Numbered from the stretch's first letter, positions 42,084 through 53,469 are shown. The stretch is 64,000 bases of DNA from Rhabdophis nuchalis (GCA_039707465.1 CM077644.1:189472462-189536461), one strand, 5' to 3'. Notes: generated by a model from the letters alone, not told the origin. A program made the numbers and translations.

Positions 42084-44158
42084 TTTTTTGATTGAAAAAA
42101 GTTTTATTGGTTTTAACATTTTTAAGAAGGAAAGGAGTAGATAAGATATTAGATAATATTTTAGAGCTTCCACGTCGGGTTTGGTGACCGCCTCCGAATC
42201 TTCATACATGTTCCATTAGGAAATAATAAAAGGAAGGGGTACATACATTTTAAATCATAAATTTTCATATTATTTTATACATTCAACTAGTTTGTTCTAA
42301 CATCCGTACAGGAATTACCGTCATAAAAAAAGAGATAAAAAGTTATGTTTGCGATCTGAGCCTCTTTGCTATAGTCTCTTCCTCCTCCATCCCACCAGCA
42401 GGCGGACCCGTGGCCCCTCAGGTTCCCATCTCACCATCATCCAGGATTGAGGAACGTTTTTTAAGAAAATTCTCCGCCTCTTCTACTGTTTTAATTCTAA
42501 CTCTTCCTCCCTCCCAGAATACCAGCATCCCTTCAGGCATCAGCCACTTGAACCACACCCCCTTTTTAAATAATTTTTTAGTTACGAAGGAATAATTCCT
42601 TCTTATATCTCGTATTTTCTTTGGGATCTGCTTCAATATGGCCACCTCGTTTTGCTGATACATCAGAGGGCCCCTCTTTGTGCTCTCAGTATCTCGTCCC
42701 TCGTTGACCTTCTTATAAATTTAATATGTATCTCTCTGGGTACCTCATTTATTCTGGCAAATGCTGAATTAATTCTATAAATCAAATCAATGTCCCCCCA
42801 AATAAATTCCTTATCTTTCTTAATGTAATTCGCTAACATAGTAGCCATCAACTCTTTTAAATTCTCATTAGGTGATTCTGGAACATTCTGAAATCTTAAA
42901 AAGAAAGTCATACGTTCAAAATCAATTTTAGACATTTGACCAGTAATATCTGTAATTTCTTTCTTAAAGTCTTTTATCCCCTCCTTCATCTCAACCGCCC
43001 CCCCTTCCAGCCCCTCAATTTTTTGTTTATTATTTGTTATTTCTCTTTGCGCCTCCAATAGTTCCAATCTTGTACTTAAATTGTCTTTCCGAATTTGTTG
43101 CATTTCATTCATTATTTTTTGAAACATCTCCTCTACGTTTAATGGCTTAGGATCCTCTACTTCTGTTTCCCTCTGTAACAAGGCTGAAATCTTAGGTTGT
43201 GAGGATGGACTAGGCTTTGCAGATGTTGGAGCAGAGCTTGATTTTCCAGATGGAGGTTTCTTCGATGCCATAATTAAAGTTTTTAATGTTGGTGTAAAGA
43301 GAAGAAAGGGGGGGAAATGGTGCTGTTGGGTGGGCAGTCCGTGAAGTCTGAGACAAAAGCAGCTGTAGTTCAACTTAAATTCCAACGTCCAGAGAGAAAG
43401 TTACAAAAAAGGAAAAAACTTTCCAAACAAAGCAGAAGGTTTCCCAAGGGAGGAGAGCACCGAAAGACACCAAAGCAGGTCCTTTTTTATATATTTTAAA
43501 GTTAGTCTGATTTTGTTAAAAGGAAGGAATGCTTATTTCCAAAGAAAAAAAAGTTCCATCCTGGGAACAAAGAGAACGCCATCTTTCCGCCTTGCCGGCA
43601 GGGTGAACAAACCAAAAGTGAAAACAATCAATTTAAAATGTAGCAAGGCTCAGGATACATTGTCTGACAGCAATCCCTTATTTGGCAATAAATTTCCATT
43701 TTCAATAAATCCAACGGATGTCACTTTCACTCACTCCGAATCACGGGACTGTTTCTTTAATGCCGCTTTGGTTCCAGGGGGTTGTTTCCAACTCCCCCCT
43801 ATCTTCTCTTCCCTTAAAATTGAATGCAAAAAGTCCAAATAAGGCACATACCATTTTTCTATTCTGGAGCCTCGGCGCAGCCATTCAGCCCCGGCGTTTC
43901 AGCTCCTTATAAAAATCCTCCATGTTCCAGCTCCTTCTGCGAAAGGGAAACTCCCCCCACGAACGTTCCTCAGCCCCTAGGCCGAAGCGGGAGAAGCCCC
44001 CCGATCGCCGTCGGGATGGGGGCCCTCACCGCAAGCCGCCCGTATGGAGGGGGGGATTATGCCCGTCCCCCCCTGCCCCCGAAGGCGCAGCTAAGGCAAC
44101 ACAGCGGCGGACGTGGAATCCACGTCCGTCCACGTCCGAAGCCGGAAACGATCTCCCA
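42084..44158 (-). mobile_element. Half-L1 element (5' UTR, ORF1, 3' UTR, no ORF2)
   Basis: Minus-strand L1-type insertion of 2.07 kb with a perfect 17-bp target-site duplication 'ggtcatgtgaccctttt' (42067-42083 and 44159-44175). In sense orientation the duplication starts AAAA, as expected for L1 endonuclease. In order: a GC-rich 5' UTR of about 0.9 kb starting at 44158, ORF1, about 0.33 kb of 3' UTR, and an A-tail (T-run at 42080-42089). ORF2 is wholly absent, so it resembles mammalian HAL1 elements. It must have used ORF2 protein in trans. Confidence 0.85.
42418..43271 (-). pseudogene. L1 ORF1 (RNA-binding chaperone), one frameshift
   Basis: ORF1p trimerises and coats L1 RNA. I chose the ATG at 43271-43269 ('MASKKPPSGKSSSAPTSAK'); the frame upstream of it reads 5' UTR. 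Regions in order: a Ser/Pro/Lys-rich N-terminus; a coiled coil ('EEMFQKIMNEMQQIRKDNLS' through 'GIKDFKKEITDITGQMSKI', about residues 60-130); an RRM-like domain ('MTFFLRFQNVPESPNENLK', 'IDLIYRINSAFARINEVPRE'); and the C-terminal domain ('VTKKLFKKGVWFKWLMPEG', 'KTVEEAENFLKKR'). One extra G in the 'aggggccc' run near 42670 shifts the frame between 'RAQRG' and 'MYQQNEV'. Total about 280 residues, slightly short of typical vertebrate ORF1p. Near-intactness points to recent insertion. Confidence 0.85.
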
Positions 44159-44311
44159 GGTCATGTGACCCTTTTGTGACCTTCTGGCAAGCCAGAGTCA
44201 CTTAACAACTGTGTTACTAATTTAACAACTGCAGTGATTCACTTAACAAATTTCTCATTTAGCAGCATGAATTTTGAGCTCAATAGTGGTCTGAAATTGA
44301 GGACTGCCTGT

Positions 44312-45002
44312 AACAGATTGATAGAGATTACTTGGTTGAAATAACTAAAAATAAGTATCATGTCAATAAAATAGTATTTAATTTCTTTTAGACTAATTGC
44401 TGAAGTATTTGCTTTAGTAAATCTGACAGTTATCAACCAAAAGAAACAAAAACAAATTTGTATACCCCACAAAAAGTGGGCAATAAAACTACCCTAAAAT
44501 TATCCATTGGAGACCATTATATTTTTTTACTTTATAGTGTCCTCACATTTTGAAAAAAAAGAGCAATCAAATAGACATTGGCATCAATCATTGGCTTTAA
44601 TTATAGATACTTTAGTACTTTGATTAATATACAGTATTGCAATGTTAAAAAGTGCATTTGTGCATTTTTAAATCATCACTTCAGGGTTACAAGCCAACAT
44701 TTAAATTTAGCTTTCTACCATGAAGATTTCTAATGTCAGTCATCAAGTTCAATTTTCAAGTTCTCTTTCTATTTATTTTAAGACTTACAAGAGAGCCTGG
44801 CTTGTATTTCATATAAGACTTTGTACAATTTAAATGATGTAGATGAACAGAATTTATCAAATATTGCAGTTGGCTTTGATTGATATGCTCATAAAGAAGA
44901 TTTAGAAGGTGAAAATTAAGTCATAAAATTCAATCTCCTCTCAGTACTGGAATCTAGATTAAAGCACCTTGAATGGATGTCTCTCTAACTGCTTGAACAT
45001 AT
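44312..45002. other. No recognised feature
   Basis: AT-rich; nothing identified. Confidence 0.4.
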
Positions 45003-45245
45003 CAATTTATTTTTTAATTTATTTATATCCTATCTTTATTATTTGTATGAATAATTCAAGGTGATGAAAATACCTAATACCCCTTCCTCCTCTTATTTTC
45101 CCCACCACCACAACAACTCTGTGAGGTGAGTTGGGTTGAGACAGGGTAAGTGGTCCAAAGTCACCCAGCTGGCCCTCATACCTCATACATCACAAGAATT
45201 CTCCTGGTTTCTAGTTTGGTGCCTTAACTATTCAGCCAATTGAAA
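45003..45245 (-). mobile_element. CORE/MIR-like tRNA SINE
   Basis: Antisense copy: 'tttatatcctatctttatta', 'aattcaaggtgatgaaaata', 'ccaccaccacaacaactctg', 'gtcacccagctggccctcat', 'tctcctggtttctagtttgg', 'tgccttaactattcagccaa'. The last block is the reverse complement of a tRNA A-box region (GGTTAAGGCA type). More complete than the copy at 20938. Confidence 0.8.
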
Positions 45246-46589
45246 GAGAGACCATCAAAAATGTTTCCACTATTGAATTGCTCTTATTGTTAAGAATCTG
45301 TCTTCTTGAAGCTTAAAGTAATTGTTCTGTGTTTTGTTCCCTGGCGTTATGGACCACAAATCTCAACTCCTTTTTATGGCCAGAGAATAAAACTGGGATC
45401 TTTTCTTTGAAGCAGTGAGGGTGTTTCCTTAAAATAATTTCCTTAAACATTATTTAAACATGAATCATAATCCTGTTGTTTAGATCTGTTAAGACCCACA
45501 CTTTTCACAATTCCTAGCTAGCATTGCATCAGTTGAGGCACATTTAATTATGCTTTATATAATTAAAATATTGATGAATAAGAATTAATACATTGTCACT
45601 TTTTTAACTCATTAAGATATTTGACGGGTATAATTTGGCATTGATGTTATTAGATTTTTTTTTAAAAAAAATCTCTTTTCAAATATAATGCAATCTTTGA
45701 GATGAATGATGGTTGGTCTAAATATACGAACGAATAAATTAGACCGTAAAAAAAGCAGAAGTTCCATCAACCCATCAACAGCGTTTCTGTCTTCACAGTC
45801 TAATTACAATAATCTGGGAAGAAGTTCTGACAGTTATATTAAAAAGAGTTCTCATTGAACCTTGTGATCTCTTTTCTTTCTAAGCCTTGCCAATGTTACA
45901 TCTATCCAATCATTCTGTTTGTTAAATCATTCCTCATTAGGTTTCCTCAGAGCGCTCGGAGACAGCAGTATTGAGCGTTGCCATAGCAGTAGGTTATTAC
46001 TTCCTAAGGACAAGAAAACATTGTTGACATTTTTGCTTCCTGCTTCTTTACAACAATAAAAGCTCAGCTGATTTCCTCTAAAAGAGGGAAGCACTCTCAC
46101 CCCAAATGAGAAGGAAAAAGATTGCAAAAAGGACTAAGAGAATCTCTTCCATTATTATTTTTTTGCCTCCATTTATTTACTCTGATATAGTCACAAGTTC
46201 CTAATGAGGTCGAAGGCTATTTTCAAGCTACCTGCATCTTGTAGAACAAGCAAAGGAAAGCTAGTGCCTTCCAGATATTTGGGCTTTGAATTCTCAGTAG
46301 TAAACAGGCATCACAGTCAATAGTAAGGAACTATAAATCAAAACATCTGGGGACACTGAGTTGCCTATTCATTTTATTACACCATGTGATGGATTAAAAA
46401 CAATACTTGTTTCCTTATTCAGATCTGCAGTGTAGTGATTCTCACCCTCCCTGTTAGAAATGAAACATGGAGATTTGTAACAAGGTGATAAAGTATATTC
46501 TATTGAAGCTTTTAGTGATTCATCTTCATAAGACCTCCCTGACTCCAGTTCTTGAAGTGGCATTTTGGAAATGAAGGAAGTTCAAGGTA
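45246..46589. other. Gene-free stretch
   Basis: No gene recognised. 45780-46110 is repeat-free and includes 'gcgttgccatagcagtaggt'; possibly conserved noncoding sequence, unverified. Confidence 0.35.
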
Positions 46590-47142
46590 GTTGTTCTGAT
46601 CTAGGCTTCCCAAAAGCATGAAGCAAACTCCTTGTCCCAACAAATTTACTGTGAATTCTGCTCATTCACATCCAGCAAAGTCTTTTAAGGGAGGATTTAT
46701 AGTCACAGACCTTAACTGGCTTGGAGAGCTGACAGGCCGATATCTGCAAAACTTGGCAAGGAGTCTTGGAGAGTCATGAACCAATTAAGCGAACTAATTG
46801 TCTCTTGCAAACTCCTCTCCCTTTCACTCCTCTTTTATTTCCTCTGGGAGGGGCCATTCATCATCCACCTGTGGCCTTACTTCCAAGTCAACTCTTGTTC
46901 TTTAGCTGTTCCCTTCATCTGGAAACTGTGCATGTGCACACTGGAAACAGGCTCCAGCTGTTCATCTGCCTCACTGATGTCTGATTCTGAAGACAGCTGA
47001 TAACTGGCATATGGCTCTGCCCCCCCTTCTGCCTCTGTGCCCTCATCAGAGCCTTCCCCAGACTCCAGGATTGGCCCATGTTCCTCCCCAACCTCCTCAC
47101 TGTCTGAATCTGCTGCCAGCTCTGCTAGAGACTGGCAGGCCA
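46590..47142 (-). mobile_element. Probable solo LTR or LTR-like repeat
   Basis: On the minus strand it begins near 47145 with TGTGGCCTGCCAG (retroelement LTRs start TG) and carries an acidic 88-codon frame (47143-46877, rich in E, S and D). A promoter-like 'aggaaataaaagaggag' follows near 46830, then 'cagctctccaagcc', with no clear end. I recall similar sequence as a repeat in squamates, but neither the family nor the 3' boundary is certain. It adjoins a Tigger-like MITE. Confidence 0.45.
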
Positions 47143-47511
47143 CAGTAGTAATTCTTTACTTACAGCAGTTCATATAATGACTGTTCAGTTACAATGGCAC
47201 TGAAAAAAGTGACTTACGACCATTTTCACCCTTATGACCATTGTAGCATTGCTCACATGATCAAATTTCAAATGATTGGCAACTGCCTCATATTGATGAT
47301 GGTATCAGTGTCCTAGGGTCATATAATCACTTTTTGCCATCTGCTGAAGCAAAGTCAATGGGGAAGTCAGATTCATTTAACAACCATGTTATTAACCTAA
47401 CAACTGTGGCAGGAAAATGTTGTAAAATAATACAAAAGTCACTTAACAAATGCCTCATTTAGCAACACAAATTTTGGGCTCAATTGTGGTCATAAATCAA
47501 GGATTATCTGT
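47143..47511. mobile_element. Tigger-like MITE (complete copy)
   Basis: Left 'cagtagtaattctttactta', right 'aatcaaggattatctg' followed by TA: inverted ends of the element seen split at 41910. Interior landmarks: 'gcactgaaaaaagtgactta', 'cagtgtcctagggtcat', 'aagtcaatggggaagtcaga', 'cacttaacaaatgcctcatt'. Non-coding, 369 bp. Confidence 0.75.
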
Positions 47512-47529
47512 AATGATCAAATTGAGCTT

Positions 47530-47866
47530 CAGGTAGTCCTTGTCTTATGGCTGGTTGTTTTGAAATTATGATGGCTCTAGCATGGGCCCATAACGCATGG
47601 CCACCTGTTGTAAATGGTTGCACGGTCCCTCCTTGCAGTCATGACCCGTTATGGCATTTCACAGTCACAAGAATTGAATTTGCAATGGCTTTTGCTGATT
47701 TTTGGCATTTTTAGCTGGTTTTCCACAAAAATCACCCATTCAAATGAATGGGTTCACTTGATGATCCTGGCCGGAAAATGTGGGTGCCTCAACTTACTAC
47801 CATAATGACTTACAAACAGATCTTCGGTCCCAATTATGGACATTGGTAGAGGTAGAAGACAATCTA
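47530..47866. mobile_element. Related inverted-repeat DNA element
   Basis: Starts CAGGTAGTCCTTGTCTTATG, the terminus type of the Tigger-like MITEs, and ends near 'gtagaagacaatctatg', a decayed inverted copy. The interior ('catggccacctgttg', 'gctggttttccacaaaaatc') differs from the element at 47143. The 63-codon frame inside is not a known protein. Confidence 0.6.
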
Positions 47867-47959
47867 TGTTTTAAATTAGCAAAATTATTTAAATAAAAAA
47901 GATTTTTAACCAAACTTCTCTTTTTGTAGCTTATGAATTAATCTGATAACTGGAAACTT

Positions 47960-48190
47960 TACAGAGGGAGAGCTAAACTTGAAATACTGAGGAATTTCTT
48001 GACTGTGAGAGCTATTAAGCAATAGAAGTGCTTGCCTCCTAAAGCTGTGGATGCCCCCAAATTTTCTAGTGATGGAAAAGATTGAACAATTGTTTGTCCA
48101 GAATGGGGCAGAGATACCACCATGGCAAGGGGGATAGGCTCAGCTAAAGCAAGACTTCTAAGGTCATTTCAACTGTATGATTTTATGATC
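47960..48190 (+). mobile_element. Old CR1-type LINE 3' end
   Basis: Translates in part as 'LEILRNFLTVRAI' and 'KCLPPKAVDAPKF', matching 'LRRNFLTVRTINLWNSLPPEVVNAP' of the copy at 1780, then 'aagacttctaaggtcatttc' at the 3' end. Stops and gaps; old. Confidence 0.75.
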
Positions 48191-48344
48191 TAGAGAAAAG
48201 GAGAATAATTGCTGACACACATCTAACTGTCTTTTCAAAATCACACCAGTAAAACTCAATAGTAAAATGACAATTTTCAGCTTCTGATGTTTCTTTTGTT
48301 GTATTATTATGACAACAATGAAAACAAGCACTAAGTCCTAAACA

Positions 48345-48432
48345 TCCAAAATGAACTTCAGAAGTTGCTTCATCAATGCATGTTTTTAAGAAAAGAGTAG
48401 ACAGCCATCTATCTGAAATGGCATAGACTTGA
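48345..48432 (+). mobile_element. CR1 fragment
   Basis: 'TSEVASSMHVFKKRVDSHLSEMA' in the plus frame is the CR1 terminal 'VFKKMLDSHLSEMV' block. An isolated piece; possibly the displaced remainder of another copy. Confidence 0.7.
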
Positions 48433-48587
48433 TTGAACTTCAAGCAACACGGATACTTAATCCTATTTCCTCTTTATTTTGTAAGATATTCTTTACAAAC
48501 TTTTTAGTGCTTCAAATGTGTTTGTGCTACTGAACCCCAAATCTCAAACCTTCTTTTTATGGTTACTTCCCCCCCTTTTTTTTTTAG

Positions 48588-48703
48588 GCAAGAAGCACCC
48601 ACATCTGCTTTGGAGGGTGCTGTTGATCAACATCCCCCAAGACAGACCATTAATTTGGAGAGACCAGGCCAGCATCTTCAGGAGCAAAAATCTCTTTTGA
48701 ACA
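48588..48703 (+). other. Possible orphan exon with strong splice signals
   Basis: A polypyrimidine run (48567-48585) ends in AG at 48586-48587, and GTAAGC follows at 48704. The 116 bp between hold one frame open through all 38 codons (phase: 1 nt, 38 codons, 1 nt), including 'RQTINLERPGQHLQEQKS'. I recognise no protein. It could be an exon of a host gene whose other exons lie outside the window, an exon of a noncoding RNA, or chance: a random 116-bp segment often has one open frame. Confidence 0.3.
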
Positions 48704-50414
48704 GTAAGCGAAGCTAGCTAGTCAATGGACACAGACCACTTAATCGTATTTATATATAACTTTCATATTAAAAAGCAATATCCAGTGTCAATGGCTTTGA
48801 TATAAAAATATCTTAATAGTCAGTAAGTGACTAATGAATACTACAGTAATAACAGTTTAATTTGAAGAATTCTGGCAGCTGGTTGCCTTGATGAGTGCTG
48901 TAACCAAGGAGCTTCTGCCACATGCTGGGAACATCCGTAGCCTGCTGATTTATAGCAGCAGTGCAGAACTGTTTAATGTCAGCGCCTCTCGGCTAAAGCA
49001 ATAATAAACAGGAATGTTATGCTTTATTTTTCTGTATGGATTGTTCAGGATCTGAATGGTTAAGTACCAACTCAATAGGGGATAATAGCTGGATACCCAA
49101 GAGAGATGTAGTGGAGGCTGAAGCATTTTTATTATCCAAGTTTGTTTAGAAAAATTAATCTAGTGCAGATGGTGTTTGGGTTTTTTTGTTTTTTTTTTAG
49201 CGTCCCTTTTAAGAGAAGAAAAAGAAAATGGGGGGAAAAAATGTCACCGACTGAGGGAACTTCTCTGGCAGACGTTCAAGGATTTTGCTTTCACACCCCA
49301 ATTATTCAGGGCAGGAGTACCAGTGGTGGTGGGGGCATGAAAAGAGTCAAGAGAGGGGCCACAACTGCACAATTAAAGCCTGACCCTTTTTACATGAGGC
49401 AATCCTTTGGTGCAATTGCAGCTTTGATTGTGCGATCACAGCTTCCATCTTGACTTGCCTGATATGCATACAGTCAGTCCCCACATTGTGCTCCCTCTGA
49501 GAAAGAACGTTTGCTTGAAAATCAATCTTTAATGCAAGAAGAAGAAAAAGGCGACATTTAGATGCAAAGCCAGTAGGAAGTAATTTGTATTCCAATTAGC
49601 AACCTCTGAGAGTAACTTTGAAACCACAAATATGCATCAGCTTTTTTGCTAGTAGGAGACTTCTTTGCCAGTACAATTTAAATGAACTGTAGATCACTGA
49701 ATATATATGGAAGGGTAAGGACGTTGCACATTTTATTACACAAAAATGAGGTATTTTTCCAGCTTTTGTATGAAAATGTGCTTAATACTTGCTTATAAGA
49801 TCTGAAAACAGGAAATAGCTTTATAGAAATTGCAGTACGAGATATGAGGCATGAGATTCAGTCCACAGGCCTCCATGATCAGAATTTTTTTTAATGCAAA
49901 TCTGCTAGTAAGCATAATCAATCCCCAGTATTTTTCTATGGAATTTGAATTGCCTTGTTTAGGCCTTCAAAATCCACAAAACATAAAAACTAAGAATGGA
50001 CTGTACAACTGCAATAGCAAAAACTCAATAGCAGAGTAACGATGTACGTATATCATATTATCATTATACAGTAAATAATTTTTTTGTCTGCAGACCATAA
50101 TAATTCTTGACTTTTATACTGACATTTTTATATTAAGAATACCAAGATATAAGAATGCTTCCTGGAACATAAAGTAATCAAACTGTGTATCATAGTATTG
50201 ACTTAGGTTCATTAATATTACAGTCTTGTTTCCTCAAAAACAATGTAAATCTTTCTTTAGATTCATTTTCCATTCTAAAGATGTCTTATTCACAGCACTG
50301 GCATATTACAACTGTGAAATATAGCTCCTTTTCAGTACCATTCCCACAAAAAGCATGGCATACAGTCTCCTATACCTTAGCTAACATCAAGATAAAAATA
50401 ATAAGAACCACATA
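48704..50414. other. Gene-free; candidate conserved noncoding block
   Basis: No gene recognised. From about 48860 to 49030 and 49250 to 49640 the sequence is free of repeats and compositionally complex ('gggccacaactgcacaatta', 'ttgcagctttgattgtgcga', 'cgcctctcggctaaagc'), the best conserved-noncoding candidates in the window by eye. Confidence 0.4.
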
Positions 50415-50422
50415 GCTGGGAT

Positions 50423-50583
50423 CAATGGTAGTATTCACTTACTTTCCCTACCTGTTCGCAAATATGTGTGCACGCCATGTCTGCGCATGCACACTGCCTT
50501 CTGCACATGTGCAGTGGGCGGAGCCTCCAGCAGCTGCTACCAGTTTGCCTGAACCAGAGAGAACTGGCTGAATACCACCTCTG
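50423..50583. mobile_element. hAT-like MITE with perfect 8-bp duplication
   Basis: 161 bp. Left CAATGGTAGTATTCA and right TGAATACCACCTCTG are inverted. Flanked by a perfect GCTGGGAT (50415-50422, 50584-50591). The interior is GCATGC/GTGCA-rich ('catgtctgcgcatgcacact'), as in the elements at 12881 and 22107. Confidence 0.9.
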
Positions 50584-50591
50584 GCTGGGAT

Positions 50592-51832
50592 GAATTAGAA
50601 GGTGCAAAAAGTGTTCCAGGTTATTTATTCACAGGTGCAACTAAAGTGCTATAACTGAATTATTTTAGAAATTATTAATCATCCATCTATTTTGATACAT
50701 TTGAAAATTAGTTTTAAAATTCAGTGTTTTTTTTAAAAAAAAAATGCCTTGCAGTAAACTCTTATATTTATCAACTTAAAAATGAAGCCCATTTTTGAAT
50801 TCAGTGTTTTTTAATCAATCCACATCTCACTAAATACTGCCAAATTATTGTTTAAATGTCCAGATTAGTTTGCACCCAGCACATTTTTAGACAATCCTTC
50901 TATCCAGATGAGAATAAGTACATGGGCCAGCCACTCAGTTCAGCTAGCCAAAAAATATAGCTTAATTGTTAAACATCAGCAGACAACAAAAGAATTCACT
51001 GATAAAATGAGACAAAGGCAAGGAAAAGCAGAGAGAGAGAGAGAGAGAGAGATGAACAATGGGCAAGAGATAAAGGGACAGAGGATTTAATAACAACAAT
51101 CTAGATGATGGTGATGATGATTTATTAAACTTCTATGCCATCTAACTCTTAACAACATTGAAAGGCTACAGCTCTATAAATCTACCTCTCTACTAAGTTC
51201 CAAAGCCACTGGAAACAATTTTGTGGGTAATTAGCATGGACTTTTCCAAAGAGTGCATTAACAGCCGCAGAATAGAAAAAGAAAATAGAACACCAGGTGA
51301 TCTCCGTTCTTTTCTGCAGTATAAAAGAAACAATTTGGTAGATGGGAATTATAACAACACTATGCACAAATACACTTATGCACACATAGGCACACGCTTA
51401 TGCACATGCATAAATATTGTTCAAGGCATTGAACTCAGTAAGAGAGACTCTCAGGTACGTCTGTCTACGAATATAATTATTTATATTTGTTTCTTCCTTT
51501 TACATTCTGCCAATAAAACTCATGACCAGTAAAAGCACCACCACAGAGACAGTTGGGTAAAGAGAAGTGAGCTCTCAATTTGAAACTGCAACCATCCAAT
51601 TAAACAAAGACTGCCAATAATTAAAAGATAATAATAAAATACCATTAAACATCTGACAAAATGAGCAGTCTGTTTAATTACCCCCCCAAAAAAAGTACAG
51701 AAATCACCTGGGAAACAAATGTAAGCACCACGATTACATATAACACCAGTGAAAAGGCTCTTTTTCTAAAAAGTACAAGTCATGATGCAAAGGAGTAGTT
51801 AATCAAAATATGTCCCAATGGTTAGTCTAGAC
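50592..51832. other. Gene-free stretch with simple repeat
   Basis: (GA)n at 51029-51052. A weak LINE/SINE 3'-end-like block 'gatttattaaacttctatgc' lies at 51118-51137. No gene. Confidence 0.45.
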
Positions 51833-51960
51833 CAGGGGTGTGAAACTCAAAGCATCACGGCATCATCCAGTGATGTATCGGGACTTTATCCCCCTTCAAT
51901 AAATGGGGATGGGCGTAGCCAGTGAATGACACATCCAGCCCATTATATAGATGTTTTTCA
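51833..51960. mobile_element. hAT-like MITE, left part
   Basis: CAGGGGTGTGAAACTCAAAG is the left end of the family complete at 5336 and 52468. No right end is found, so the boundary is approximate. Confidence 0.55.
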
Positions 51961-52467
51961 TGCATATGTGCCTGTTGATGGTTAACTTGTCAAAGTGTCT
52001 GGCTTTCATGAATACTCTGACATTTTTGGACTTGGCTTGGTCTAGTTTGGTCACAGTTTCCTAGTTGAAACTATGGTTAAATCTGACTTTAGATTGACCG
52101 TCTCCGGGGGGGAGATATCCCCAACCTGGTCTTTCAATCTTCCAATGATGCACCCATTCCCACTATACCTAAGTTCATTCAATTTGCTGATAATCATTCT
52201 CTTTCTCTCTTTCCTTGCACTTTTCCCACCCTCCAGAGATCTAGGCCTTTTCATAACGTGCATAAAGCAGGATTATATAAATCTGGTCATTTGTACCTTG
52301 GGAGAACTCTGTGTTCATTTATTCAATTATCTGTTTGGGGTTTTTTTCTCCCTGTCCACTATATTCTTAGGTGTTTGTTCCAATACCAAAGTTCAAAGGT
52401 ATCAGTTCTCTTTCTGTTTTGAATCTATCACACAAGCAACTATAAAAGTAATGTGGAGGAATTAGAC
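51961..52467. other. No recognised feature
   Basis: The overlapping frames of 130 (plus) and 70 (minus) codons share no domain with any family I know. Confidence 0.35.
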
Positions 52468-52592
52468 CAGGATTGTCAAATTCACAGCCCCTCGGCCGGA
52501 TGAATCACATGCTGGCCTTACCCACCCCCATTTTAACAAAAGTCATGATATATCATGTGACCACAATGTGACACCGCGAGTTTGACACCCTG
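52468..52592. mobile_element. hAT-like MITE (CAGGGGTGT family)
   Basis: Left CAGGATTGTCAAATTCACAG and right GCGAGTTTGACACCCTG are inverted ends. Length 125 bp; flanking octamers are only partly alike. The interior includes 'tcatgatatatcatgtgacc', a short palindrome. Confidence 0.65.
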
Positions 52593-53469
52593 AGCTAGAA
52601 GGAGAAGCTTGTATGCTACCTTGAATTTCTTAAAGGAAAGTGGCTAACATTAAAAGCATCAAATAATAAAATTGATTCTGCATCTATTCTCACTTTAAAA
52701 AATGCTGCTTGGGCTTATTTATATGGACATTGCTTTTGGTGCAGTATTTTGGCTGACTATGTTCTTTCTTTGCCTCTCTCTCTCTCTCCCTCCCTCTCCC
52801 TCCCTCTGCCTCCTTCCTAAATAACCTTAGAGTTAAAGAGTTAAAGGAGAAGATTGAAAATTAGAAATCCTTGTTGGTGTTCCTGGCTGGACTGCTGATT
52901 CACTACCTTACTTTACAGATCATTTCTATTCTTTGTGCTTGAATTTACTGTTCCCTAAAGAGAGATTTAACTGTGTATTGAGAATACAGAAACATGAATA
53001 ACTATGAAGTGTTTTGAGAAATGTAGCTTTAATATACTATGGGAAAGCATCACTCATTATTTATGGCCACTTGAGCATTACATTATACTGGTATGTTTAG
53101 CTTTCAGCTATATGAAATATTTGAATATATGGTTGGAATCGTTGGAATGTGTAGTACATGAAACGTTGATAGCAAGTCATGTTATTGAAATGTTGGCTAC
53201 CATGGAGTGTCCACACTAATGGGTCTACTTTAATAAAATACCCTTCATGCCTTTAAAATCTGTACGTATTTATTTAAATATTTTAACCCATTCTATGCAA
53301 TAAATTTCATGGATACAATGAATGTAAATAAGTGAAACCACAATAATTATCTAAATCATTGCAAATACTGAGTGAACCAATGTCACTGAGATGTAAAACT
53401 AATCTGGGACTATCTAGCTTAATCAAGGGCAATAGCCAAGAATTGCTGTGGTATTGGCTGTGGTATTCT
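52593..53469. other. Gene-free stretch
   Basis: CT-rich simple tract at 52770-52812. No gene recognised. Confidence 0.4.

Larger units (their letters stand above)
41910..44311. mobile_element. Tigger-like MITE split by a half-L1
   Basis: The two outer parts (41910-42083 and 44176-44311) belong to one element: 'cagcactgaaaaagtgattt', 'gcagcatccctgtg', 'atgttgcagtgtcctggggt', then after the L1 'gtgaccttctggcaagcc', 'acttaacaactgtg' and 'attgaggactgcctgta'. The same block order is seen uninterrupted at 47143-47511. The right end GGACTGCCTG-TA suggests a TA duplication. Confidence 0.75.

Noticed and set aside
43513..44179. Frames of 85-114 codons on the plus strand
   Set aside because: They lie antisense in the GC-rich 5' UTR of the half-L1.
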